A stretch of 6,368 nucleotides of DNA. It comes from an uncultured Pirellula sp. Its GTDB lineage: Bacteria > Planctomycetota > Planctomycetia > Pirellulales > Pirellulaceae. The notes beneath the pieces were generated by a model. The model was given only the letters and a program-made list of their open reading frames with translations, did not search any database and was not told the origin of the DNA. Shown one piece after another: positions 1 to 6,368 of the stretch (its first letter is position 1; each line of letters starts with the position of its first letter). The stretch covers positions 1 through 6,368 of the forward strand of contig CAILTZ010000302.1 of NCBI GenBank assembly GCA_903837255.1. Direction: 5' to 3'. The translations under genes were made by a program, and so were the position numbers.

Positions 1-1215
1 GACCTGTTCTCGCAACGAACTGGTCGATTTCGCATACTCCTCGGCCGCTCTGAGTTGGCTTGCCAATTCAAGGGCTTCGATCTGATCCTTGCGGGGCAGT
101 TCGCTAGCGAGTTCTTGGTAGGTCGGCTCGATGGCCAATGCGATTTCTGAGGCCCACATACGCTCTTCGGCGGTCCGCTGGTCCATGGGCTTGTCAAATG
201 CCTCGACCTTGCGTGGATTGGTGCTTGCGGCCTTTTCTTTCTTGGCAGCACGGACCTTGTCGACAACATCCGATGTTTTCGCGAAGAACTTGCCACGAAC
301 TTCCTCGACGTTCTTTTTCGCAGTGTCGATGCTTCGCAACGTTACAGGGACGTAGCCGGTGGTCGCCAACTCTCTGTTTCCAAAATCCTTCCAATCACGG
401 CTAGCCCTCTCCCACACGAACTTGGCCCGTTCGTCGAGCACCCCTTCTTCTTCGATGGCTTCTCCGTGGTACATCTGCCAGAGCGGTCCGTAGCTGAAGA
501 GCAAGTGCGGGGACTTCTTGATGGGCATCCCGGCTGCCACCAATTGGTAGGCTTGTTCATACCATTGCTTGCCGACCAACCAGTTGTCGGGCTTGCGATC
601 CGGCCCCAGGGCATCGTCCGATTTGGCGTTGAGCCCTTGTTCGATAAAGTAATTATGGAACTCGTCGTCGTTTCGGAAGAGTTCACGGTACTGCAACTTC
701 TCATCGGCCTTGCCCATCTTGGCCCCTAGGTACTGACCCAGGTCGTATTGCAAAATGGGTTTGCGAGCGTTGAACTTGGTCCCCTTGACCAGATAGTCGA
801 TCCCTTTTTTGACCCATTCGTAGCGCTGGCGATAGTCTTCGAACTCAGGCGATACGTTGTAGCTCAAGTTGTGGGCTTGGTGCTGCCAGACGCTGATCAT
901 GTGGGGTTGCAGCAAAGCGATCTGGTTGAGAGTCGCGCTGAATCGGTCAAAGAACTTCTCCTCCTTGTAATGGTCCGCTTGCATCCACAGCACGGTCGCT
1001 GCGATCCCCCGCATCCCAAGGGTGGCAAGTTTCATGCTCTCGCTGGCTGGATCGAGTTTCCCGAGATCGGCTTGGCCGATCGAGTAACGACTGCGCAGTT
1101 CCGCAATCTTTCCAGAACCCTTCGTAGGTGGCTTGCCCAGGTAAAACAGGGGGAAGAGCAATGCCACCATCGCGAGGATGTAGATGATCTTTCGACTCAA
1201 AGAACGATTGTTCAC
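1..1215 (-). CDS. Membrane-anchored TPR-like protein, third gene of the ABC operon (partial, runs off left edge)
   Basis: An uninterrupted frame of 405 codons runs from a GTG start to the window edge with no stop, so the C-terminus is missing. The start is supported by a GTGA overlap with the permease stop codon and a GGAG eight bases upstream. Residues 9-27 form one hydrophobic helix after a basic N-terminus (NNRSLSRK), which suggests a signal anchor with the body outside the cytoplasm. Residues 72-120 (starting AATVLWMQADHYKEEKFF) and 134-145 look like tetratricopeptide-type helical pairs rich in Trp, Tyr and Gln. Residues 298-340 are Lys/Glu/Ala-rich and probably a helical or coiled stretch. 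I see no catalytic motif. Similar proteins next to ABC-2 permeases are familiar from planctomycetes, but I know no proven function. Its position suggests a partner or accessory of the exporter. The reading frame is near certain, the TPR-like call moderate, the role inferred. Confidence 0.85.
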   Translation of the reverse strand, partial: MNNRSLSRKIIYILAMVALLFPLFYLGKPPTKGSGKIAELRSRYSIGQADLGKLDPASESMKLATLGMRGIAATVLWMQADHYKEEKFFDRFSATLNQIALLQPHMISVWQHQAHNLSYNVSPEFEDYRQRYEWVKKGIDYLVKGTKFNARKPILQYDLGQYLGAKMGKADEKLQYRELFRNDDEFHNYFIEQGLNAKSDDALGPDRKPDNWLVGKQWYEQAYQLVAAGMPIKKSPHLLFSYGPLWQMYHGEAIEEEGVLDERAKFVWERASRDWKDFGNRELATTGYVPVTLRSIDTAKKNVEEVRGKFFAKTSDVVDKVRAAKKEKAASTNPRKVEAFDKPMDQRTAEERMWASEIALAIEPTYQELASELPRKDQIEALELASQLRAAEEYAKSTSSLREQV

Positions 1216-1227
1216 GCCGCCATCTCC
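1212..1227 (-). promoter_or_regulatory. SD site and GTGA stop/start overlap coupling permease to downstream gene
   Basis: Read on the minus strand, GGAG (1227-1224) sits eight bases before a GTG (1215-1213). The GTG shares four bases with the permease stop codon (GTGA). This arrangement fixes the start of the downstream gene and suggests translational coupling, so that permease and partner are made in linked amounts. An in-frame ATG at codon 16 would cut into the membrane anchor and is less likely. Confidence 0.7.
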
Positions 1228-2990
1228 CGCGTCTTGAGGAAGAAGTAACTAACCAAAGCCGTAAGCACAAAGTAACCGAATGCGATCGTCAAGTGGCGAG
1301 CCAAAAGCCCGCCGAAGAGATTGTATCCATAGGCCACGAAGTTGGCCGTATCGAGTTGGGAAAAATTCGGGACCGCATTCTTCAATTGCGATACGGCCAA
1401 GAGAATCCCACGATCGACAAAAGTGATCGCTTTCTGAAGCGTTTCGTTCCCGAGCTCCATGTCGATCTGCGAGCCCATCTGCGTTGGCAATCGAATCAGC
1501 GATTCGATCGGTCCACCACCCTTGGACGTTGTATTGACCAAGTTGTCGACAAAAAACCCGAAGAATCCTAGAACCAGAGCCGCGACGGTCGCGATAACCG
1601 CGACTGGTCCAGAGAGGAACGTCGAGAACATCACGCCGAAACAAATCACGATGAACATCTGCAACCAAATGCTGATGTAGCCTTTGACAAAGTTCCACCA
1701 GAACTGCAAGTCCGCAGGTCGCAAATAAATATCTGCCGCAGCCATCCCCAAGTATTGGCCGCGGTCTTGGCAGCGGATCACGACCTCGAAACTTCCATCG
1801 GCCGCGATGTCCTTGAAGAAATCCAAATCCGCTGGCTTGTCATCGATAAAGCCCTTGAGCTTGGTACGGACCGATCGCCTATCGACCTGGAACTCCTTGA
1901 CCTTGAAGGGTTCATCCTCGCTCTTGACCCTGCCGTCAGAACTTCGAAAGTGGATCAAACCCCCCACCGGAGTGACGATGTCGCCCTTGTAGGTCCGAAA
2001 CGCACTGATGGTCAAATCGTAGAGAATCACGTCCTTGAACAGGGAGTTGTCGACTCCCTCAAACCGCCAAACCGCTCGCGAGAGCGAGTCGCCTTCGATG
2101 TACTTTTGGTATTCGGACATGTATCCGACGTTGTAGCCCTCGTTCTTCTCACCATCGCGCCCGGTGAACGATAGACCCTTTGCATAGATCGGTATTCGAG
2201 CCGTCAAATCATCGATCGGCCCACCTACGACCACCTTATCTCCAACCTTGGTCACAATGTGCCGGTGACCCTTGGCCTCGTTGGTCGTTCCACGCCCCTC
2301 GGAATTCAGAGTGAAGGTATGTCGGTGTCGACTATCAAAGGATGTCTCTCCAGCCCTACCTGTAGGATCAAGCGATGCGGCTTGATGATCATGGTCCAAG
2401 CCTCGGACGACGAACACATAGCTCAAGAGCCCCATGGTCGCTAACACAAACGTGCCGATCGCGGTAAAGCCCAAGACTCGACCCAGGAACAGCTCCAGCG
2501 GACGCACCGGCTTGGTGGTGATCGTGTAGATCGTGCGATTCTTGATGTCGGCCGGGATACTAAAGCAACTGATGAACAATCCCAAGAGGATGACCAAGTA
2601 ATTCGTTGCCGTCAAAACGAAGACGATGTACAAGCGAGCCGGGCTGTCGGCATCGGGATCCAAGTACCAGCCGGCGAACATCATCGCGACGATAAAGATC
2701 GCGATCAAAACCAAAATCTTCTTGCGAATCGATTCCTTAACGGCCAACTTGGCCACCGCATAGATCCGCCGAAAGGACATCTTGGGCAAGTCGACCGTGA
2801 ACAGCTGGCCGATGATCTGCGAAACCCTCAGAAAGCCTTCCGAAGGCCCATGCTTGAATACCGATACGATGTACCCAATGACAAAGCCAAGCAGGGCCAA
2901 GACCACGGAGAGAATCGCGCCATCGCGAAGTGCGTTGTGCTGAAACAACCACTCGCCGTAGGTCCAAAAATGATCGGGATTAAGACGCAT
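1212..2990 (-). CDS. ABC-2-type transporter permease with large extracytoplasmic loop
   Basis: A 592-residue membrane protein with hydrophobic segments at about 25-45, 90-108, 121-145, 170-195, 438-458, 462-484 and 562-585. The stretch 146-171 (PADIKNRTIYTITTKPVRPLELFLGR, split here for reading as PADIKNRTIYTI and TTKPVRPLELFLGR) is the characteristic cytoplasmic coupling region of ABC-2 permeases, of the kind often annotated as multi-copper enzyme maturation or NosY-like. Between the fourth and fifth helices lies an unusually long hydrophilic loop (about 197-435) that should be extracytoplasmic. It carries three H-x-H pairs at 200-202, 222-224 and 242-244. ABC-2 permeases are usually 250-400 residues; the excess here is this loop. 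The ATPase gene lies 60 bases upstream and the next gene overlaps the stop, so all three are probably one operon. The ATG start has only a weak upstream GGA. Substrate and direction are unknown; export is the usual role for this class. Confidence 0.88.
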   Translation of the reverse strand: MRLNPDHFWTYGEWLFQHNALRDGAILSVVLALLGFVIGYIVSVFKHGPSEGFLRVSQIIGQLFTVDLPKMSFRRIYAVAKLAVKESIRKKILVLIAIFIVAMMFAGWYLDPDADSPARLYIVFVLTATNYLVILLGLFISCFSIPADIKNRTIYTITTKPVRPLELFLGRVLGFTAIGTFVLATMGLLSYVFVVRGLDHDHQAASLDPTGRAGETSFDSRHRHTFTLNSEGRGTTNEAKGHRHIVTKVGDKVVVGGPIDDLTARIPIYAKGLSFTGRDGEKNEGYNVGYMSEYQKYIEGDSLSRAVWRFEGVDNSLFKDVILYDLTISAFRTYKGDIVTPVGGLIHFRSSDGRVKSEDEPFKVKEFQVDRRSVRTKLKGFIDDKPADLDFFKDIAADGSFEVVIRCQDRGQYLGMAAADIYLRPADLQFWWNFVKGYISIWLQMFIVICFGVMFSTFLSGPVAVIATVAALVLGFFGFFVDNLVNTTSKGGGPIESLIRLPTQMGSQIDMELGNETLQKAITFVDRGILLAVSQLKNAVPNFSQLDTANFVAYGYNLFGGLLARHLTIAFGYFVLTALVSYFFLKTREMAA

Positions 2991-3050
2991 GATGAGAAGA
3001 TCCGGTGTGCGATGTCAAAACCAAAAAACGGGAAACCTTGGGAACAGGAA

Positions 3051-3986
3051 CTAGTTGCCGCCTCGGCCGCCACGGCGACCTGGACGCTGCTCGCTCTCTT
3101 TAACGATCTCGAGGAATAGATCCTCCATCGTAGTGGTGGGATTGTCCATCCGATCCACTTTGCCACCCGTCTTCTCGATAATCTCGCGAATCTGACGCTT
3201 GGCATCGTCGGTCAATCCGCTTGCATGGATCTCGGTCAGGTCTTGGATCTTCAGCAAGCTGTCGACACGGCCAAGCTCCTTGAGCTCACCTTGGTGCAAA
3301 ATCGCCACTCGGTCGCAGACGTCTTGAACGTCGGCCAACTGGTGCGAACACATCAGGATCGTCTTGCCTTCGTCGCGGAGCCGCAGGATCAAGTCCTTCA
3401 TGTCGCGCGTTCCGAGAGGATCCAGCCCCGTGGTTGGCTCGTCGAGAACCAAGAACTCCGGCTCATTGATCAGAGCTTGAGCCAAACCGATCCGGCGAGT
3501 CATCCCCTTGGAATACTCTTTCAGTTGCCGTTTACGCGCATGCTCTAGTTTGACCATCTTGATCAAATTCTCGATTCGCTGACGACGCACGTCGGCGGGT
3601 ATATCAAAAAGTCGACCGTAGAAGTCCAAGGTCTCTTCGGCGTTGAGGAACTTGTACAGATAGGACTCTTCGGGCAAGTATCCAATCCGCTCGTTCTTGG
3701 AAACGTCGGTAGCCTCTTTCCCGAACACAAACACGCGACCCTGAGTCGGAAAAAGCAACCCGAGCATCAGCTTGATCGTCGTGGACTTTCCCGATCCGTT
3801 TGGGCCCAACAACCCGAAGATCTCCCCGCGTCGGACTTCCAAGTCCAGCGACTTGAGGGCCTGAACCTTCTTGCGACCCCAAAAGTCGCGATAGACTTTG
3901 CCGAGATTTCGGGTTTCAACGATCGTTTTGGTTGGATCGTTGTCGTAGGTCGCGGGGCGGTTTTCCAGGTCCGGTGAGGTTGCCAT
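3051..3986 (-). CDS. ABC transporter ATP-binding protein (ABC-2/NatA-like class)
   Basis: A 311-residue nucleotide-binding subunit that should power the permease encoded next in the operon from the cytoplasmic face. All core motifs are visible: Walker [10 protein letters not shown] at 61-69, a YLPEE segment at 103-107 in the Q-loop position, signature YSKGM at 158-162, Walker B LVLDEP at 179-184, D-loop GLDP at 187-190, and the switch histidine in CSHQL at H215. The E-for-Q and SKGM variants are common in this exporter class. Residues about 250-300 form a C-terminal helical extension after the core. The protein ends in a Gly/Arg tail ([11 protein letters not shown], 301-311), which is unusual. 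The ATG start has no evident SD; the ABC core begins near residue 22, so a slightly later start cannot be excluded. The family call is firm; the substrate cannot be told from the sequence. Confidence 0.95.
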   Translation of the reverse strand: MATSPDLENRPATYDNDPTKTIVETRNLGKVYRDFWGRKKVQALKSLDLEVRRGEIFGLLGPNGSGKSTTIKLMLGLLFPTQGRVFVFGKEATDVSKNERIGYLPEESYLYKFLNAEETLDFYGRLFDIPADVRRQRIENLIKMVKLEHARKRQLKEYSKGMTRRIGLAQALINEPEFLVLDEPTTGLDPLGTRDMKDLILRLRDEGKTILMCSHQLADVQDVCDRVAILHQGELKELGRVDSLLKIQDLTEIHASGLTDDAKRQIREIIEKTGGKVDRMDNPTTTMEDLFLEIVKESEQRPGRRGGRGGN

Positions 3987-4184
3987 GGGATCAATCGACA
4001 GGTGAAAGGAATAAGTTGCTTGGGGCCGAAAAGAACACTCGCACCCCTGGGATGCGGTGATCTACGAGATAATTCCGCCTCCGGTTCAGCGGCCCCTCCT
4101 GGCAATCAAGCCAAACGCCCAAAAAACTATACAGAAAAACCACACAGAGGATGCCGAGGATCTTTCGGTTCTTATAATCCGCAC
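3987..4184. other. Divergent intergenic region between ABC operon and folC
   Basis: 198 bases lie between two divergent start codons, so this must hold promoters for both directions. Plus strand: a perfect TATAAT directly before folC (listed separately). Minus strand: TATAGT (4131-4126) is the best -10-like hexamer for the ABC operon, but no good -35 lies 16-18 bases away, and it would give a leader of about 130 bases. The folC frame stays open upstream to an ATG at 4002, but that extension does not resemble the FolC N-terminus, so I treat it as non-coding. No convincing riboswitch or RNA gene is visible. Confidence 0.6.
4173..4178 (+). promoter_or_regulatory. Candidate -10 box for leaderless folC transcript
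   Basis: A perfect TATAAT hexamer ends six bases before the folC ATG (4185). With the usual distance from -10 to the start site, transcription would begin at or within a base or two of the A of the ATG, giving a leaderless mRNA. This fits the absence of any SD sequence before the ATG. No good -35 and no TGn extension are visible, so promoter strength is uncertain and the hexamer could be chance. Confidence 0.5.
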
Positions 4185-5684
4185 ATGGAACGATCCGATC
4201 ACCGCTACCAAGCCACCCTGCACCACCTACTCGACCGTATCAATTACGAGAAGTCGAGCGATCGGCCCTACACACTAAACAACTTCAAACTCGCCAGGAT
4301 GGCCTATCTGCTCGAAAGGCTCGGAAACCCACACCTAGACGCCCCTGCGATCCATATCGCAGGGACCAAAGGAAAAGGCTCGGTCTGCTGGCTCCTGGCC
4401 GAAGCCTTCCGCCGAAGCGGGCTCAGAACTGGACTCTTCACCTCCCCGCACCTAGTCGACCTCGAAGAACGCTTCGTCGTCGACTCCCAAGCCATAGAGC
4501 CTGAAGAACTTGTCGAAATCGTCGATCAAATCCGCTCGGCCGAAGAGGATTGCTCCAAGAGCCAACACGGCCCGCCAACCTTCTTCGAAATGACTACCGC
4601 CATGGCTTGGCTGGCCTTCCGAAATCGCAAAACCCAAGTCAACGTCATCGAGGTCGGACTCGGCGGTCGCTTGGATAGCACCAATGTCTGCGATCCAGAC
4701 CTGTGCATCATTACAAGCATCAGCTACGACCACCAGCAGCAACTCGGAAACTCCTTGTCCGAAATCGCTGGCGAAAAGGCTGGGATCATCAAGCCCTCGA
4801 TTCCAGTCATCTGCGGCGCTCGAGCCCCAGAAGCCTATCGCGTGATCCAACAAAAGGCGATCGACCAAGGCTCAGAGCTTTGGCAGCTCGGACGCGATTT
4901 CCATGTCCACTGGACCCCCAACCCCGATACCCTCCAAGCCACCATCGATTATTCGCCAGACTACGATTCGACAGACCACGCCCATATAGCACTCCCAGCC
5001 TCGGCAAAGCATCCAAACTCGGATCCTCAGGGTTATCATCCCCCGGGTCATCACGCATCGGGTCATCACGCATCACGCCCTTATTCGTTGCGGATGCTCG
5101 GCAAACACCAAGCCGACAATGCCGCGTTGGCCATCGCAGCTTGGGACAAACTCAAGCAATTAAATTGGAAACTGAACGATTCGGCCCTGGCAGAATCGTT
5201 GGCAAACACCCAAGTCCCAGCCCGCATGGAAATCCTCTCGAGCGATCCGCTTTTGATCCTCGATACCGCCCACAACGAAGCCTCGATCGATGCCCTGGCC
5301 GAAACGCTTGAGAGCTATTTTCCGAAGCGATCCAAGTCGATACTGTTTGCTTGTTCGAGGGACAAGAAGGCCGCAGAGATGATCCAGCGGCTGTGCGATA
5401 CCGCCGATAGAATCATCCTAACCCAGTTCCAATCCAATCCTCGATTCACCCCGGTCGAGAAACTCCTAGCCATCGCCGAGCAAGCCGTCGGCAGACGCCG
5501 CCAGGCCGGTCTGAGAGCCCCAGAGATTCTCTCAACCCAAGACTTCCTCGGCGCTATAGAGCTAAGCCGCCAGGCCATCGCCCCTGGCCGCCCGGCAAGC
5601 GACGCGGTCCATGTCATCACAGGCTCGTTTTTCATCGCCACCGAGGCCAAATCGTATTTCGCCTCCGTTGAGCCAATTCGCTGA
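4185..5684 (+). CDS. folC: Bifunctional folylpolyglutamate synthase / dihydrofolate synthase
   Basis: Adds glutamate to dihydropteroate and/or to reduced folates with ATP, in the cytoplasm; a Mur-ligase-family enzyme. From the ATG at 4185 the protein has 499 residues. Visible motifs: P-loop GTKGKGS 60-66, TSPHL 86-90, FFEMTT 133-138, EVGLGGRLDSTN 156-167, SISYDH 178-183, GEKAGIIK 196-203 with the lysine expected to be carbamylated, GKHQADNAAL 306-315, LDTAHN 359-364, and the C-terminal TGSFFIATEA 479-488. The start is chosen because HRYQATLHHLLDRINYE matches the usual FolC N-terminus; an in-frame ATG 61 codons upstream gives an unrelated extension. The family is usually about 420-450 residues. 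The excess includes a poorly conserved, His-rich insert at about 249-299. No other folate gene is adjacent. Whether it has both activities cannot be decided from motifs alone. Confidence 0.93.
   Translation: MERSDHRYQATLHHLLDRINYEKSSDRPYTLNNFKLARMAYLLERLGNPHLDAPAIHIAGTKGKGSVCWLLAEAFRRSGLRTGLFTSPHLVDLEERFVVDSQAIEPEELVEIVDQIRSAEEDCSKSQHGPPTFFEMTTAMAWLAFRNRKTQVNVIEVGLGGRLDSTNVCDPDLCIITSISYDHQQQLGNSLSEIAGEKAGIIKPSIPVICGARAPEAYRVIQQKAIDQGSELWQLGRDFHVHWTPNPDTLQATIDYSPDYDSTDHAHIALPASAKHPNSDPQGYHPPGHHASGHHASRPYSLRMLGKHQADNAALAIAAWDKLKQLNWKLNDSALAESLANTQVPARMEILSSDPLLILDTAHNEASIDALAETLESYFPKRSKSILFACSRDKKAAEMIQRLCDTADRIILTQFQSNPRFTPVEKLLAIAEQAVGRRRQAGLRAPEILSTQDFLGAIELSRQAIAPGRPASDAVHVITGSFFIATEAKSYFASVEPIR
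5031..5075 (+). repeat. Three codon-aligned 15-bp tandem units inside folC
   Basis: Three consecutive in-frame 15-base units encode GYHPP, GHHAS and GHHAS (residues 283-297). The last two units are identical except for the final base; the first is diverged. The repeat lies in the variable linker just before the GKHQADN motif, so length changes of one unit would keep the frame and probably be tolerated. It looks like recent slippage duplication. Confidence 0.85.
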
Positions 5685-5745
5685 GCCCATTCGTAACCGA
5701 TCCGACGAAAACTAACGGATATTTAACGAAATCCAGCCGGTATTA

Positions 5746-5758
5746 CTCGTCCGACGAG
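5746..5758. other. Short perfect inverted repeat between folC and next gene
   Basis: CTCGTCCGACGAG is self-complementary (six-base arms, one-base centre; five pairs with a three-base loop if folded). It lies 61 bases after the folC stop. No T-run follows, so it is a poor intrinsic terminator. It could be a weak terminator, a protein-binding palindrome, or chance. The rest of 5685-5788 is relatively AT-rich and shows no gene. Confidence 0.35.
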
Positions 5759-5788
5759 CCTCGATTAAATACGATAGAAGGAATGCTC

Positions 5789-5866
5789 ATGCCTGCAACG
5801 ATCCCTGCGACGATCACGGGGCAGGGCCGTTGTTTGATCGAGCATTGGAGCCAAGAATGCGATTGA
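5789..5866 (+). CDS. Possible short leader ORF (25 aa) overlapping the next gene
   Basis: An ATG at 5789 is preceded by GAAGGA (5777-5782), six bases upstream, a good SD at good spacing. It opens a 25-codon frame (MPATIPATITGQGRC and so on) whose TGA overlaps the start of the next gene by ten bases. A second in-frame ATG at 5783 lies too close to the SD. The layout suits a leader peptide or translational coupling, but so short an ORF could arise by chance, and I recognise no family. Confidence 0.3.
   Translation: MPATIPATITGQGRCLIEHWSQECD
5847..5850 (+). promoter_or_regulatory. SD site deciding the start of the right-hand gene
   Basis: GGAG lies six bases before the ATG at 5857. Together with the MRLTLRTLL opening of the protein, it fixes this start codon. 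Confidence 0.75.
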
Positions 5867-6368
5867 CTCTCCGAACTTTATTGTCCTACCGCGATGGTGT
5901 GCTACCCACCAAAGCCCACGAAGAGCTTGGGCTAAAATTTCGAGAAAGCCAAACCGCGCAAAATTTGGCCAGCAGGATCGACCACGCCCAAGCCAACCCA
6001 AAGGCCCTTGCGATCGAACTCGGTGAAATCGAGCAAACCTGTGCGCCGAACGAAGTCTCCGAGTTCCTCGATGGCGCGATGTCGCTAGATCGAGTCTATG
6101 CGATGGAGCGAAAATGCATCTCCAGCAGCGCGATGCTTGCAGAACTGGCCTGCGTCCACTCGGTCCTGGCCCGCGAACTCTTAGGCACAAGCAGAAACCC
6201 CGCAACCCAACCCTCCCCCGCGCTGCTCGCACGACTCTATGCTCTGCACGACCCCAACGATCGTCTCGCAAGCGACAAAACTGCAAGCGACGCGCCGCCG
6301 CTACGATCCTCCACGGAAACCGTAGACTCAGGCACACCCGAGGCCTTCGGTGTCGACCTCGAAGACAA
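5857..6368 (+). CDS. Planctomycete MRLTLRTLL-type protein with duplicated anti-sigma-like fold (partial, runs off right edge)
   Basis: 170 codons are visible with no stop. The opening MRLTLRTLLSYRDGVL closely resembles a family I recall from many planctomycete genomes, annotated as hypothetical. Two 31-residue segments, 11-41 and 70-100, align without gaps, both with a D-G at positions 3-4 (YRDG and FLDG). The second (FLDGAMSLDRVYAMERK...MLAEL) aligns without gaps to the YLDGELSPEEA...E...AEL pattern of anti-sigma zinc-binding domains (zf-HC2). The H, C and C zinc ligands are replaced by K86, S90 and M93, and in the first copy by K27, S31 and A34. From about 112 on the sequence is Pro/Ser/Thr/Ala/Asp-rich and probably a disordered linker. 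No membrane segment is seen in the visible part. A regulatory or scaffold role is a guess; no sigma-factor gene is present in the window. Confidence 0.85.
   Translation, partial: MRLTLRTLLSYRDGVLPTKAHEELGLKFRESQTAQNLASRIDHAQANPKALAIELGEIEQTCAPNEVSEFLDGAMSLDRVYAMERKCISSSAMLAELACVHSVLARELLGTSRNPATQPSPALLARLYALHDPNDRLASDKTASDAPPLRSSTETVDSGTPEAFGVDLED

Noticed and set aside
748..1248. 166-codon plus-strand open frame
   Set aside because: It lies antisense to the continuous 405-codon minus-strand gene, which has a start, an SD and membrane and helical features. The plus-strand translation shows no recognisable domain.
3498..3687. Non-canonical ABC signature (YSKGM) and E in place of Q in the Q-loop segment (LPEE)
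   Set aside because: Both variants are common in NatA/Drr-like ABC-2 exporter ATPases, so they do not suggest an inactive or new enzyme.
4002..4184. 61-codon N-terminal extension of folC
   Set aside because: The frame is open, but the translation is low in structure and unlike the FolC family, whose normal N-terminus begins at 4185. A perfect -10 box also lies inside it just before 4185.
4703..5311. 202-codon plus-strand frame overlapping folC
   Set aside because: Fully inside folC in another frame; the folC motifs continue unbroken through the region. The Arg/Ser/Pro-rich translation is a frame shadow.
5765..6337. 190-codon minus-strand open frame
   Set aside because: Antisense to the MRLTLRTLL-type gene. 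Its Arg/Leu/Cys-rich translation is typical of a shadow frame in GC-rich coding DNA.
1..6368. CRISPR array, tRNA, insertion sequence, phage or defence island
   Set aside because: No regularly spaced repeats, no transposase or recombinase motifs, no terminal inverted repeats and no defence-type domains were seen. The window reads as ordinary chromosomal genes.

Overview
The window most likely comes from a planctomycete of the Pirellulales type. The strongest evidence is the right-hand partial gene. Its protein opens with the MRLTLRTLL signature, which I recall from a recurrent planctomycete-only family. The left-hand operon also fits: an ABC-2 ATPase, a permease with a very large extracytoplasmic loop, and a membrane-anchored helical-repeat protein. 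Weak or absent Shine-Dalgarno (SD) sites before several genes and a moderately GC-rich composition (judged by eye) agree with this. The assignment rests on recalled family features, not on a database search.

Layout: positions 1-3986 hold a minus-strand operon read leftwards. The ATPase (3986-3051) comes first, then a 60-base gap, then the permease (2990-1212). The last gene is a TPR-like membrane-anchored protein that starts at a GTG overlapping the permease stop codon and runs off the left edge. A 198-base divergent intergenic region (3987-4184) separates this operon from a plus-strand folC-like gene (4185-5684). A perfect TATAAT just upstream of the folC start suggests a leaderless transcript. 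After 172 bases that contain a small hairpin and a possible 25-codon leader ORF, a second plus-strand gene (5857 onward) runs off the right edge.

How the genes work together: the ATPase and permease should form one ABC-2-type membrane complex. The tightly coupled third gene, with one N-terminal membrane helix and a helical-repeat body, is probably an accessory or partner of that complex. The substrate is unknown. folC acts independently in folate metabolism (dihydrofolate synthesis and folate polyglutamylation). The right-hand protein looks like a degenerate, duplicated anti-sigma-type zinc-finger fold that has lost its zinc ligands; its function is unknown.

I see no tRNA, rRNA, CRISPR array, insertion sequence, phage gene or clear new defence system. 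The most interesting details are three H-x-H pairs in the permease loop, a codon-aligned 15-bp repeat encoding a His-rich insert in FolC, the leaderless folC promoter, and the internally duplicated, ligand-less zinc-finger-like protein.
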